Assembly: GCF_026625645.1 (NCBI RefSeq)
Contig: NZ_CP113056.1
Span: 62,001 to 126,000 of the forward strand
From: Ancylobacter sp. SL191
GTDB lineage: Bacteria > Pseudomonadota > Alphaproteobacteria > Rhizobiales > Xanthobacteraceae
Length of the DNA stretch: 64,000 nt
Reading direction: 5' to 3'
Shown: one piece after another, positions 1 through 7,271 of the stretch
How the letters are laid out: each line of letters starts with the position of its first letter
Position numbering within the stretch: the stretch's first letter is position 1
Made by a program: the position numbers and the translations under genes
Notes under the pieces: generated by a model
Told to the model about the DNA's origin: nothing
The model's input: only the letters and a program-made list of their open reading frames with translations
The model's database searches: none

Positions 1-609
1 TTTCCCTGCGTGCGCGGCATCGCCGAATGCACCTCCAAGCGCATCGGCATCATCCATTTCGACCGCCACATCGACATCCAGGAAAAGGATCTCGATGAGC
101 GCATGCACACCACGCCCTGGTACTGGGCGACGAACCTGCCCAATGTCTCGCCGAAGAACCTCGTCCAGCTCGGCATTGGCGGCTGGCAGGTTCCGCGCTA
201 CGGCGTGCAGGAGGCCCGCAAGCGCGGCACGAACGTGCTGACCATCGACGATATCGAGAAGATCGGGCTGGAAAAGGCCGCCGAGATCGCCCTCGAACTC
301 GCCTGGAAGGACGCCGACGCGGTCTACATCTCCTTCGACGTGGACAGCATCGACTGCGGCTTCGTGCCGGGCACCGGCTGGCCGGAGCCCGGCGGCTTCC
401 TGCCGCGCGAGGCGCTGAAGATCCTCGGCCTTGTCGCCGCCGAGGGGCTGTGCGGCCTCGAAGTGGTGGAGGTCTCCCCGCCCTACGACACCTCGGACAT
501 CACCGCCCTGTTCGGCACCCGCGTGGTGGTGGAAGCGCTCGGCTCCATGCTCGCCCATGGCAAGCTCGGCAGCCACAAGCACATCATCGACAAGCCGGTG
601 AGTTTCTGA
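1..609 (+). CDS. Ureohydrolase (agmatinase/arginase fold), guanidinase-like, 5' truncated by window
   Basis: The reading frame is open from the first base, so the N-terminus lies outside the window; about 202 C-terminal residues are visible. Metal-binding ureohydrolase motifs are present: HFDRHID and SFDVDSID, followed by FVPGTGWPEPGG and VEVSPPYD. The family hydrolyses guanidino compounds to urea at a dinuclear metal site (Mn, or Ni in one clade). The DRHID and DCGFVPGTGWPEPGG variants, with the DLDERMHT stretch, resemble from memory the nickel-dependent guanidine hydrolase group (Sll1077/GdmH) more than agmatinases. The next gene encodes a His-rich protein, which fits a nickel enzyme. The ureohydrolase family is secure; the guanidine substrate is inference. 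Confidence 0.75.
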   Translation, partial: FPCVRGIAECTSKRIGIIHFDRHIDIQEKDLDERMHTTPWYWATNLPNVSPKNLVQLGIGGWQVPRYGVQEARKRGTNVLTIDDIEKIGLEKAAEIALELAWKDADAVYISFDVDSIDCGFVPGTGWPEPGGFLPREALKILGLVAAEGLCGLEVVEVSPPYDTSDITALFGTRVVVEALGSMLAHGKLGSHKHIIDKPVSF

Positions 610-620
610 GTTCCCGCATT

Positions 621-730
621 ACCTCTCCCCGTTGGGGAGAGGTCGGCCGCGCAGCGGCCGGGTGAGGGGTTGCGACGTTGATCGCGGTGAAGCCCCCTCA
701 CCCCACCCCTCTCCCCGCCGGGGAGAGGGA
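621..730. repeat. REP-like intergenic element with paired palindromes
   Basis: The gap between the ureohydrolase and His-rich genes holds a perfect dyad at 621-643 (10-bp arms, loop GTT), a second at 644-660 (7-bp arms, loop GCA) and a third at 708-728 (9-bp arms, loop GCC). GGTGAGGGG at 661-669 is mirrored by the CCCCTCACC stretch near 694-702. The CTCTCCCC/GGGGAGAG type of dyad is common as a dispersed intergenic repeat in alphaproteobacteria. It could fold into an RNA structure between two co-oriented genes. No second copy was spotted in this window. Confidence 0.6.
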
Positions 731-760
731 GTCAGGGACAAGGTCCAGGGAGACACCGCC

Positions 761-1273
761 ATGCACCGCGGGCACGACCATCATCACGACCATGGCGCGG
801 GAGGTCACTCCCATGGGCACGCCCATGCCGAAGCGCACGCCCACGCCCACAGCGCCGGGCATAATCACGGCCATGGCCCGCGCCGCACGGCGCAGTGGCA
901 GACGCCGCATCTGCCCGAGCCGCCCGAGGCGGACGACCATGCCCATGTCGAGCCCGATCTCGATCTGGTGGAGAAGGCCTTCGTCGAGAGCTTCGCCAGC
1001 GCGAGCGACCCGACGAGCTTCCTGCGCCTTGCCCGCGTACCGTTCGACGCGGTGACCGCGGAGGGCGTGCGGGTGAGCCTCCTGCGCGTCGAGACCAGCG
1101 AGACCACCGATGTCGGCGCGGTCATGCCGCATCTGGGCGGGGGAACCTTCCGTTATGACCCGCTGCCGGCGGCCATGACCTCCCGCCGAAAGACCTTGCG
1201 TTTCGTCTATTTCGACGGCCGCACGTCCCTGCCGCTGACGCTGGCGCAGGTGCGCGCGCTCGCGGAGACGTGA
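761..1273 (+). CDS. Histidine-rich putative metal-binding protein
   Basis: 170 residues. The ATG at 761 is chosen because coding character and the His tract begin there; an upstream in-frame extension would run through the palindromic repeat. Sixteen of the first 39 residues are His, in HDHHHDH, HSHGHAH and HAHAHS clusters like the nickel-binding tails of HypB or UreE. The roughly 100-residue remainder has no GTPase P-loop, so it is not HypB, and I do not recognise its fold. It lies about 150 bases downstream of a guanidinase-like gene on the same strand. Known guanidine hydrolases need HypA/HypB-type nickel helpers, so a nickel store or chaperone for that enzyme is a plausible but unproved role. 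Confidence 0.7.
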   Translation: MHRGHDHHHDHGAGGHSHGHAHAEAHAHAHSAGHNHGHGPRRTAQWQTPHLPEPPEADDHAHVEPDLDLVEKAFVESFASASDPTSFLRLARVPFDAVTAEGVRVSLLRVETSETTDVGAVMPHLGGGTFRYDPLPAAMTSRRKTLRFVYFDGRTSLPLTLAQVRALAET

Positions 1274-1368
1274 GGCGGCGGCCTTTCGCTCAAGCGCGCC
1301 CGATCGCCGCGTCCGTGGTTTCGCGGGTTGATCGGAACGCCTCCAAAGTTCATGGTGCCCTCGACAGG

Positions 1369-1382
1369 TTGCCCGCGATCAG
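1369..1382 (+). promoter_or_regulatory. Weak FixK/FNR-like box before hemA
   Basis: TTGCCCGCGATCAG matches the FixK pattern TTG(A/C)-N6-(T/G)CAA except for the last base. It lies 25 bases before the hemA start codon. The neighbouring fixK gene and the better box before hemN make it credible, but one near match in GC-rich DNA is weak evidence. Confidence 0.3.
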
Positions 1383-1407
1383 AGCGCGGGCGCCGGAGTG
1401 GATGCCC

Positions 1408-2649
1408 ATGGTTTACGCACCTTCCGACTACGCACGCTTCTTCCAGGACGCCGTCGAGACGCTCAAGACCGAGCGGCGCTACCGCACCTTCGCCGAGATC
1501 GAGCGCGACACCGCCCGCTTCCCCCATGCCGTGTGGCACACGCCGGAAGGCGCCCGCGACATCATCATCTGGTGCTCGAACGACTATCTCGGCATGGGCT
1601 GCCATGAGAGCGTGGTCGAGGCCATGTGCGCCACCGCCCGGCAGGCCGGCGCGGGCGCCGGCGGCACGCGCAATATTTCCGGCAACAGCCACGCCATCGT
1701 CGAGCTGGAAGCCGAACTTGCCGACCTGCACGGCAAGGACGGCGCGCTGGTCTTCACCTCCGGCTATGTGTCGAACCAGACCGGCATTTCCACCCTCGCC
1801 AAGCTAATCCCCGACTGCCTCATCCTGTCGGATGCGCTGAACCACAATTCGATGATCGAGGGCGTGCGCCAGGCGGGCCGCGACAAGCAGGTGTTCCGCC
1901 ACAACGACCTCGCCCATCTCGAAGAGCTGCTGCGCGAGGCGGGTGATCGGCCCAAGCTCATCGTGTTCGAGAGCGTCTATTCGATGGATGGCGACGTCGC
2001 CCCCATCGGCGCGATCTGCGACCTCGCCGAGCGCTATGGCGCGATGACCTATCTCGACGAGGTCCATGCCGTCGGAATGTATGGCCCGCGCGGCGCCGGC
2101 CTCGCCGAGCGCGACGGGGTGATGCACCGGGTGGACGTGATCGAGGGCACGCTGGGCAAGGCGTTCGGCGTGGTCGGCGGCTATATCGCGGCTAGCCGCG
2201 CTGTGGTCGATGCCGTGCGCTCCTACGCGCCGGGCTTCATCTTCACCACCGCCCTGCCCCCGGCCGTTGCCGCCGCGGCGGCGGCCTCGGTGCGCCACCT
2301 CAAGAATTCCGGCACTGAACGCGCCCGCCAGCAGGCGCAGGTCGCCAAGGTCAAGCGCGCGCTCGACCGCGCCGGCCTGCCGCAAGTGGTGACCGAAACC
2401 CATATCGTGCCGGTGATGGTGGGCGACGCCACCGCTTGCAAGGCCGCCAGCGACATGCTGCTGGAAGACCACGGCATCTACATCCAGCCGATCAACTACC
2501 CCACCGTGCCACGCGGCACGGAGCGGCTGCGCATCACCCCCGGCCCGTTCCATGACGATGCGCTGGTCGCGCATCTGGCGAGCGCGCTGGTGGATGTGTG
2601 GACCCGCCTCGGCCTGCCCTTCATCGCGCAGGCGCAAGCGGCCGAATAG
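1408..2649 (+). CDS. hemA: 5-aminolevulinate synthase
   Basis: 413 residues. Condenses glycine and succinyl-CoA to 5-aminolevulinate, the first step of the alphaproteobacterial C4 route to haem and other tetrapyrroles. It is a cytoplasmic fold-type I PLP enzyme. Visible signatures are the [10 protein letters not shown] start, [28 protein letters not shown]-like [24 protein letters not shown] and the PLP-lysine motif [14 protein letters not shown] near residue 250. The ATG at 1408 has GGAG nine bases upstream and gives the usual DYARFF N-terminus; the ATG at 1402 is too close to that site. Length is normal for HemA. The gene ends in a terminator whose stem contains the stop codon. It sits near hemN and the fix genes, consistent with oxygen-linked control. 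Confidence 0.95.
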   Translation: MVYAPSDYARFFQDAVETLKTERRYRTFAEIERDTARFPHAVWHTPEGARDIIIWCSNDYLGMGCHESVVEAMCATARQAGAGAGGTRNISGNSHAIVELEAELADLHGKDGALVFTSGYVSNQTGISTLAKLIPDCLILSDALNHNSMIEGVRQAGRDKQVFRHNDLAHLEELLREAGDRPKLIVFESVYSMDGDVAPIGAICDLAERYGAMTYLDEVHAVGMYGPRGAGLAERDGVMHRVDVIEGTLGKAFGVVGGYIAASRAVVDAVRSYAPGFIFTTALPPAVAAAAAASVRHLKNSGTERARQQAQVAKVKRALDRAGLPQVVTETHIVPVMVGDATACKAASDMLLEDHGIYIQPINYPTVPRGTERLRITPGPFHDDALVAHLASALVDVWTRLGLPFIAQAQAAE

Positions 2650-2659
2650 GCCGCTTTTT
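2636..2659 (+). terminator. Rho-independent terminator overlapping the hemA stop
   Basis: AAGCGGCC at 2636-2643, loop GAATA, GGCCGCTT at 2649-2656, followed by TTT. The hemA TAG (2647-2649) is at the loop/stem border. The core GGCCGAATAGGCCG recurs at 2680-2693 without a T run, and a further 8-bp dyad lies at 2707-2725. Confidence 0.8.
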
Positions 2660-2727
2660 CCCCTCTAGCACAAAGACCCGGCCGAATAGGCCGTCACGGG
2701 ACAGGCGCGGCCGACGATCGGCCGCCC

Positions 2728-3855
2728 TCAGTCCTTCGGCTCGCTCTCGTCGAGCGGCGGCGCCTCATCCTCGGAGGCGACCGGCGCCACCGGCGGGCCG
2801 AAGAACAGCCGGGCGATCACCGGGATCAACAGCGCCAGCCCGACGAAGCGCGCGAGATGGTGCGCGGCGACAAAGGCCGGATCGAGCCCGAGCACGAAGG
2901 CCATAATGGTCATCGCCTCCAGCGCACCGGGCACATAGGCCACCAGCACCTTCGCCAGCGGCTCGCCAGACAGCCAGGCGCCGAGTGCCGAGAAGGCGAC
3001 CGAAATGGCGATGGCGACGACGAGCGCGCCCAGCGCGTCGATGAAGAAGCGACGCAGCGTCTGCGCCTTGGTGCCGGCGAAGCGGCTGCCCGAATTGGCG
3101 CCGAGAATGACGAAGCTGACGATCAGCAGGAGATCCGGCAGCCGGCCTTCGATCAGCCCGGCGCCGTGGACGACGCCGCTGGCGATCATGGCCCCGACCA
3201 TGGTGCCGCCGGGAAAGCGCGCCTTCTCCGCGAGGAAGGCGCCGAGCACGCCGACGCCGATGGAGAGGAAGAAGCTGGTCCAGTCCGGCACTACCGGGTT
3301 GATCGGCAGCGTGCCGGCCGGCTGATGGCCGAGCCCGCCCAGCGCCGCCGGCAGCAGCGCCACCAGCACGAAGAGCCGCAGCGACTGGCTGAACACCACG
3401 CGGCGCGTATCCGCCCCCGAGCTTTCGGCCATGATCAGCACGGTGGAAAGCGCGCCGGGGGCGGCGCCGAAGAAGGCGCTGCGCCGGTCCCAGCCGGCGA
3501 CCTTCTCCAGATAAAGCGTCACCGCCAGCATCATCACCGGAACGGAAACCAGCAACACCACCATCGTCACCGGCCAGGTGGAGAGACCGTGGAGCGTATC
3601 GGGGGTGATGGCCGAGCCCATCGAGGTGCCGAGCAGCACATAGGTGACGACGCGGACATGGCTTTCCACGCCCACCGGTGCCCCGAACAGTGCCGCCACC
3701 GCCGTCGCCACCAGCGCGCCGGACAGCCAGCCGGCGGGCATGCCGACACCGGCGAACAGCGCCCCGCCGGCAAAGGCGAGGAGCAAGGTGAGGCCCCACC
3801 ACAGCACATCGCGGGAGGACGGACGGGAACGCTTGAACGGGAGGGAAAACGGCAT
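2728..3855 (-). CDS. AbrB-family (ammonia monooxygenase-like) integral membrane protein
   Basis: 375 residues with about ten hydrophobic helices throughout, starting at DVLWWGLTLLLAFAGGALFAG, and an acidic C-terminal tail (EDEAPPLDESEPKD). It matches the membrane-protein family PF05145, misleadingly called AbrB or ammonia monooxygenase in databases. Typical marks are GMPAGWLSGALVATA, the PGALSTV loop near residue 150 and its second-half counterpart PGALEAM near residue 310, which show an internal duplication. Substrate and role of the family are not established; a transporter is likely. It converges with hemA and shares the upstream region with divergent hemN. Confidence 0.8.
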   Translation of the reverse strand: MPFSLPFKRSRPSSRDVLWWGLTLLLAFAGGALFAGVGMPAGWLSGALVATAVAALFGAPVGVESHVRVVTYVLLGTSMGSAITPDTLHGLSTWPVTMVVLLVSVPVMMLAVTLYLEKVAGWDRRSAFFGAAPGALSTVLIMAESSGADTRRVVFSQSLRLFVLVALLPAALGGLGHQPAGTLPINPVVPDWTSFFLSIGVGVLGAFLAEKARFPGGTMVGAMIASGVVHGAGLIEGRLPDLLLIVSFVILGANSGSRFAGTKAQTLRRFFIDALGALVVAIAISVAFSALGAWLSGEPLAKVLVAYVPGALEAMTIMAFVLGLDPAFVAAHHLARFVGLALLIPVIARLFFGPPVAPVASEDEAPPLDESEPKD

Positions 3856-3915
3856 CGGAAACGGAACGGACGGCGCGCGGGAGGACTACGCGCGAATGCG
3901 TAGCGGGCGGGGGAT

Positions 3916-3929
3916 TTGCGCCGGATCAA
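3916..3929 (+). promoter_or_regulatory. FixK/FNR box before hemN
   Basis: TTGCGCCGGATCAA fits TTG(A/C)-N6-(T/G)CAA exactly, with a full ATCAA right half-site. Its centre lies about 41.5 bases before the hemN ATG. Activation of hemN by FixK/FnrL proteins at low oxygen is well known in this group, and a fixK gene lies downstream. Confidence 0.65.
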
Positions 3930-3963
3930 TGCGCCGAACCGGCGGCGGGGTCAAATCTTGATC

Positions 3964-5280
3964 ATGCATAGTTCAGCTCTCTTCCATGCCGAGCGCGCGG
4001 TTCCGCGCTACACCTCCTACCCCACGGCGCCGCATTTTTCCGGTGCCATAGGGGCGAGCGAGCACGCGCAATGGCTCGCCGCGCTGCCGGACGATGCGAC
4101 CCTCTCTCTCTATCTCCACATCCCGTTCTGCCACTCGCTCTGCTACTATTGCGGCTGCACCACCAAGGCGACCCGCCGGCCGGCGCCGGTCGCCGCCTAT
4201 GCCGCGCGACTGGAGCGCGAGATCGGCCTCGTCGCCGCCGCGGCCGGCGGGCGGGCTGTCACTCACATCGCCTGGGGCGGGGGCACGCCGAGCCTGATCG
4301 GGCCGGAGGCGCTGAAGCGTCTGTTCGGCCGGATCAACGATGAATTTGATCTCACTGGCCTGATTGAACACGCCATCGAACTCGATCCGCGCGAGACCGA
4401 CGCGGCCCTCGCCGACGCGCTGGGCGCCATCGGGGTCGACCGGGTGAGCTTCGGCGTGCAGGATTTCAGCGTGCATGTGCAGTCCGCCATCGGCCGCGTG
4501 CAGCCTTTCGGCACAGTCGAGCGGGCGGTGAAACTCGTGCGCGAAGCGGGTGTTAGCGCGGTCAATCTCGATCTGATGTACGGCCTGCCGCACCAGACCG
4601 AGCGCGATGTGCGCCGCACCGCCCAGCTCGCAACGCTGCTCGCGCCCGAGCGCCTTGCGCTGTTCGGCTACGCCCATGTGCCGTGGGTGCGGCCGAATCA
4701 AAAGCTCATCGACCAGACCGCCCTCCCCGGCGCCGCCACCCGCCTCGACCAGGCCGAAGCGGCGCGCGCCGTTTTGGTCGCGGCGGGCTATGTGCCTGTG
4801 GGGCTTGACCATTTTGCGCGCCCGCACGACCCGATGGCGGTCGCGGCGGCGGCGGGCCGGTTGCATCGGAACTTCCAAGGCTACACGGTCGACGCGGCCG
4901 ACGCGCTGATCGGCCTCGGCGCCTCGGCGATCAGCCGGCTGCCGCAGGGATTCACCCAGAACGCCCCGGACTCCGCCTCCTATATCCGCGCCATCGACGC
5001 CGGACGGTTCTCCACCGTGCGCGGCATCGCCTTCACGCCGGATGATGTGAAGCGCGGCGCGCTGATCGAGCGGCTGATGTGCGACCTCGCGGTCGATCTC
5101 GACGCCTATACGCTGGCCGAGGCCGCCCCGCGCCTTGCCCCACTGGTGGCGGACGGACTGCTGGAGATCGAGGGAAAGCGCATCGCCATGACCTCGTTCG
5201 GCCGGCCTTTTGTCCGTCTCGCTGCCGCCGCCCTCGACGCGCGGCTGCAGGCCGGCGCCCGGCACTCGGTCGCCGTCTGA
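3964..5280 (+). CDS. hemN: Oxygen-independent coproporphyrinogen III dehydrogenase
   Basis: 438 residues. Radical-SAM enzyme that decarboxylates coproporphyrinogen III to protoporphyrinogen IX without oxygen. The cluster motif is FCHSLCYYCGC near residue 57, preceded by PRYTSYPTAPHF, which is diagnostic of true HemN rather than the HemW group. GGGTPSL (SAM binding), FGVQDF and DLMYGLPHQT follow. The ATG at 3964 gives the standard N-terminus; no convincing ribosome binding site precedes it. The FixK box at 3916-3929 suggests induction at low oxygen. It is divergent from the AbrB-family gene and converges on fixK across a shared terminator. Confidence 0.94.
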   Translation: MHSSALFHAERAVPRYTSYPTAPHFSGAIGASEHAQWLAALPDDATLSLYLHIPFCHSLCYYCGCTTKATRRPAPVAAYAARLEREIGLVAAAAGGRAVTHIAWGGGTPSLIGPEALKRLFGRINDEFDLTGLIEHAIELDPRETDAALADALGAIGVDRVSFGVQDFSVHVQSAIGRVQPFGTVERAVKLVREAGVSAVNLDLMYGLPHQTERDVRRTAQLATLLAPERLALFGYAHVPWVRPNQKLIDQTALPGAATRLDQAEAARAVLVAAGYVPVGLDHFARPHDPMAVAAAAGRLHRNFQGYTVDAADALIGLGASAISRLPQGFTQNAPDSASYIRAIDAGRFSTVRGIAFTPDDVKRGALIERLMCDLAVDLDAYTLAEAAPRLAPLVADGLLEIEGKRIAMTSFGRPFVRLAAAALDARLQAGARHSVAV

Positions 5281-5313
5281 ACGCCCCCGACACGTCCGCT
5301 CATCCATCCAGCA

Positions 5314-5344
5314 AAAAGGCCCCGCCGATGGGGCGGGGCCTTTT
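5314..5344. terminator. Bidirectional terminator between hemN and fixK
   Basis: AAAAGGCCCCGCC / GGCGGGGCCTTTT: a 9-bp GC stem (5318-5326 and 5332-5340), 5-base loop, flanked by an A run on one side and TTTT on the other. It can end both converging transcripts. Confidence 0.9.
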
Positions 5345-5386
5345 GAGTTTGAAGGACGGCTTGAGGAGGAAGGCGCGCCGCCGGTC

Positions 5387-6028
5387 TCAGGCGGCGCCGG
5401 CGAGGCGGCGCATGCTGCCGCGATCATTGATCTGCACCTCGTCCGCTCGCAGCAGGGCCACCAGACCCCGGCGCTTCAGCTCGGAGAAGGCGCGGCTGAC
5501 GGTTTCCAGCGTCAGCCCGAGGAAGTCAGCGATTTCCTGTCGTGTCATGGAGAGGTGCAGCGTGCTACCGACGACGCCCTCCGGCATCAGCCGCAGCAGG
5601 AAGAAGGCGACGCGCTCCAGCGCCGACATGCGCCCAAGCACCAGCGCGTGGGAGTGCATGGCGCAGAGCTGCGCCTCGAAGCGCCGCAGCAGGCGGGCGG
5701 CGAGCGTGGGGTCACGCTCCAGCGCGCCCCGGTCATGGGTGGTGATGACGGCGGCGGTCAGCGTCTCCGCCGAGCAGGCATAGACATCGCACGCCGCGAG
5801 GCCGAACACGTCGCCAGGGCCGAGCAGTTCAACCACCTGACGGCGACCGTCCGGCAGCAGCTTGGTGAGCATCACCGCGCCTTCCACCACTTCCATGATG
5901 CGGCGGGCGGTGTCGCCCTCATGCAGCACGGTGACATGCGGGGCGACGCGCAGGTGCCCGGTATGCGTCTCCGGCGCGGCGGCGTGGCGCGAATAGCTAC
6001 CGGTGCGTTCTTCGATGATCTGGCGCAT
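5387..6028 (-). CDS. fixK: Crp/Fnr-family transcription regulator, FixK type
   Basis: 213 residues with an N-terminal cyclic-nucleotide-type beta-barrel (about 25-130) and a C-terminal winged helix. The recognition helix LTLETVSRA has the E175/S178/R179 set that reads TTGAT-type sites. Cysteines occur only at 80, 85 and 122; there is no N-terminal cysteine cluster for an FNR iron-sulfur centre, so it should be a FixK-type factor that does not sense oxygen itself. A GGAGGG ribosome site lies 5 bases before ATG. It is the last gene of fixL-fixJ-receiver-fixK. Its leader carries a near-perfect FixK box close to the start, suggesting autorepression, and a possible FixJ site further up. Confidence 0.88.
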   Translation of the reverse strand: MRQIIEERTGSYSRHAAAPETHTGHLRVAPHVTVLHEGDTARRIMEVVEGAVMLTKLLPDGRRQVVELLGPGDVFGLAACDVYACSAETLTAAVITTHDRGALERDPTLAARLLRRFEAQLCAMHSHALVLGRMSALERVAFFLLRLMPEGVVGSTLHLSMTRQEIADFLGLTLETVSRAFSELKRRGLVALLRADEVQINDRGSMRRLAGAA

Positions 6029-6042
6029 CTGGCCCTCCGCGG

Positions 6043-6056
6043 CTGATCTGGATCAA
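6043..6056 (-). promoter_or_regulatory. FixK/FNR box in the fixK leader
   Basis: CTGATCTGGATCAA differs from TTGAT-N4-ATCAA at one base. It sits only 15-28 bases before the fixK start codon, next to the ribosome binding site. That position fits repression of its own gene better than activation. Confidence 0.7.
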
Positions 6057-6093
6057 CCTTAGAGAGCGTCGGAGCGTCACACAGTTCGGTGGG

Positions 6094-6116
6094 CTGCGTA
6101 AGGACATTCCCTAAAG
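6094..6116 (-). promoter_or_regulatory. Candidate FixJ-P binding site upstream of fixK
   Basis: On the minus strand this interval contains GTCCTTACGCAG, close to the TTCCNTACGTA core of FixJ targets, with a less similar left half. It lies 66-88 bases upstream of the fixK ATG, compatible with the -69 position of FixJ sites if transcription starts shortly before the ATG. The match is imperfect. Confidence 0.35.
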
Positions 6117-6200
6117 GGCGGCCCGCAGCGGGCAAAACGCGGCGCACAAGGGCAAGCGATCCGGCAGCCGGACGCGACCTCTGGTTGACAGCTTCAAGGC

Positions 6201-6548
6201 TCAATGGGCGGGAATGGCGAGGGCTAGACTTTCGACATTGAGCGGCTTGCGGACCACGCCCACGGGCTTCAGGCCGCGCAGCTGGTGGTCGATGGCGCTT
6301 TGCGACTGGCCGCTGATGACCACCACGCTCGGCGGCTCCGCCAGCTTCTGCAACCAGCGCACGGCCTGTCCGCCGGAGATGCCGGGCAGGCTGAGATCGA
6401 CAATCACCGTGTCGCTTCCCGCCGGGGGCGAGGCCCGGAACAGGCTTTCCGCATCGGGGTATGAGACCACCTCGTAGCCGAGGTTGGCGAGGATCAGACC
6501 GAGCGAATCGCTCACGCCCGCATCATCCTCAACAACATGAACTCGCAC
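6201..6548 (-). CDS. Single-domain response regulator receiver between fixJ and fixK
   Basis: 115 residues, one CheY-like receiver and no output domain. The acidic pocket is EDD at 7-9, the phosphoacceptor D51 lies in TVIVDLSLPGISG, and the conserved lysine lies in VVRKPLN. The GTG at 6548 is chosen because GGGAG lies 8 bases upstream and the domain starts directly as VRVHVVEDD; a longer frame would add about 19 unrelated residues. Bradyrhizobium and Rhodopseudomonas carry a similar lone receiver at this place. A likely role is to compete for or drain phosphate from FixL, but that is inference. Confidence 0.85.
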   Translation of the reverse strand: MRVHVVEDDAGVSDSLGLILANLGYEVVSYPDAESLFRASPPAGSDTVIVDLSLPGISGGQAVRWLQKLAEPPSVVVISGQSQSAIDHQLRGLKPVGVVRKPLNVESLALAIPAH

Positions 6549-6642
6549 AGGGCGTTCTCCCGCAATTTGCCCCCAAAGGTGCGGAAGTCCACCCCGTTTA
6601 GCCATTCGTAGGGATGCGTAGATGGCCGTATATTACCTGATG

Positions 6643-7260
6643 CTAGGCGCGCATGTCCTTCAGCACGATGCGCACGAGATCGGCGGCGTTCTTGGCGCCC
6701 AGCTTCTCCATGATGCGCGCGCGGTGCACCTCGATGGTGCGCGGCGAGATGCCGAGCACGCGGCCGGCCTCCTTGTTCGACGCGCCGGAGGCGATCTGCA
6801 CGAGCACCTCGCGCTCGCGCGGGGTCAGCAGGTCATGGCCGGGGAAATGCGCGGAGAGCAGGTCCGCGGGCTCGGTGGAGGTGCGGCGCTGATGCGCGTC
6901 AATGGCGTCGCGCACGCGCTCGACCACGGTATCCGCATCGAACGGCTTCTCGATGAAGTCGAGCGCCCCATGGCGGATCGCGTCCACCGCCATCGGAATA
7001 TCGCCCTGACCGGAAATGATGAAGATCGGCGCCGGGTAACGATCCGCCTCCAGCTCCTTCAGAATGTCGAGGCCGGAACGGCCGGGCATGTGGACGTCGA
7101 GCACGACGCAGGAGGGAACATGGGTGCGGGCGACGGAGAGGAAGGCCGCACCATCGGAGAAGCCGCGCACATGATAGCCCTCAAGGCTGAGCACGAGCGA
7201 CAGCGCATCGCGGACGGCCGAATCATCGTCCACGATGAAGACTTCACCCATCTGTGCCAT
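6643..7260 (-). CDS. fixJ: Two-component response regulator FixJ
   Basis: 205 residues, the standard FixJ length. The receiver spans about 5-120 with D11/D12, phosphoacceptor D55 in VVLDVHMPGRSG and lysine in IEKPFDAD. A LuxR-type helix-turn-helix covers about 140-200 (LTPREREVL, SNKEAGRVLGISPRTIEVHRARI). It is phosphorylated by FixL at low oxygen and activates fixK. The ATG at 7260 has AGGGG at good spacing and follows the fixL stop by 11 bases, so the two are co-transcribed. An in-frame upstream extension inside fixL is not supported. Confidence 0.93.
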   Translation of the reverse strand: MAQMGEVFIVDDDSAVRDALSLVLSLEGYHVRGFSDGAAFLSVARTHVPSCVVLDVHMPGRSGLDILKELEADRYPAPIFIISGQGDIPMAVDAIRHGALDFIEKPFDADTVVERVRDAIDAHQRRTSTEPADLLSAHFPGHDLLTPREREVLVQIASGASNKEAGRVLGISPRTIEVHRARIMEKLGAKNAADLVRIVLKDMRA

Positions 7261-7271
7261 CTCGTTCCCCT

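Noticed and set aside
1270..1407. Upstream extension of hemA
   Set aside because: The extra residues have no family similarity, and the ribosome site supports the ATG at 1408.
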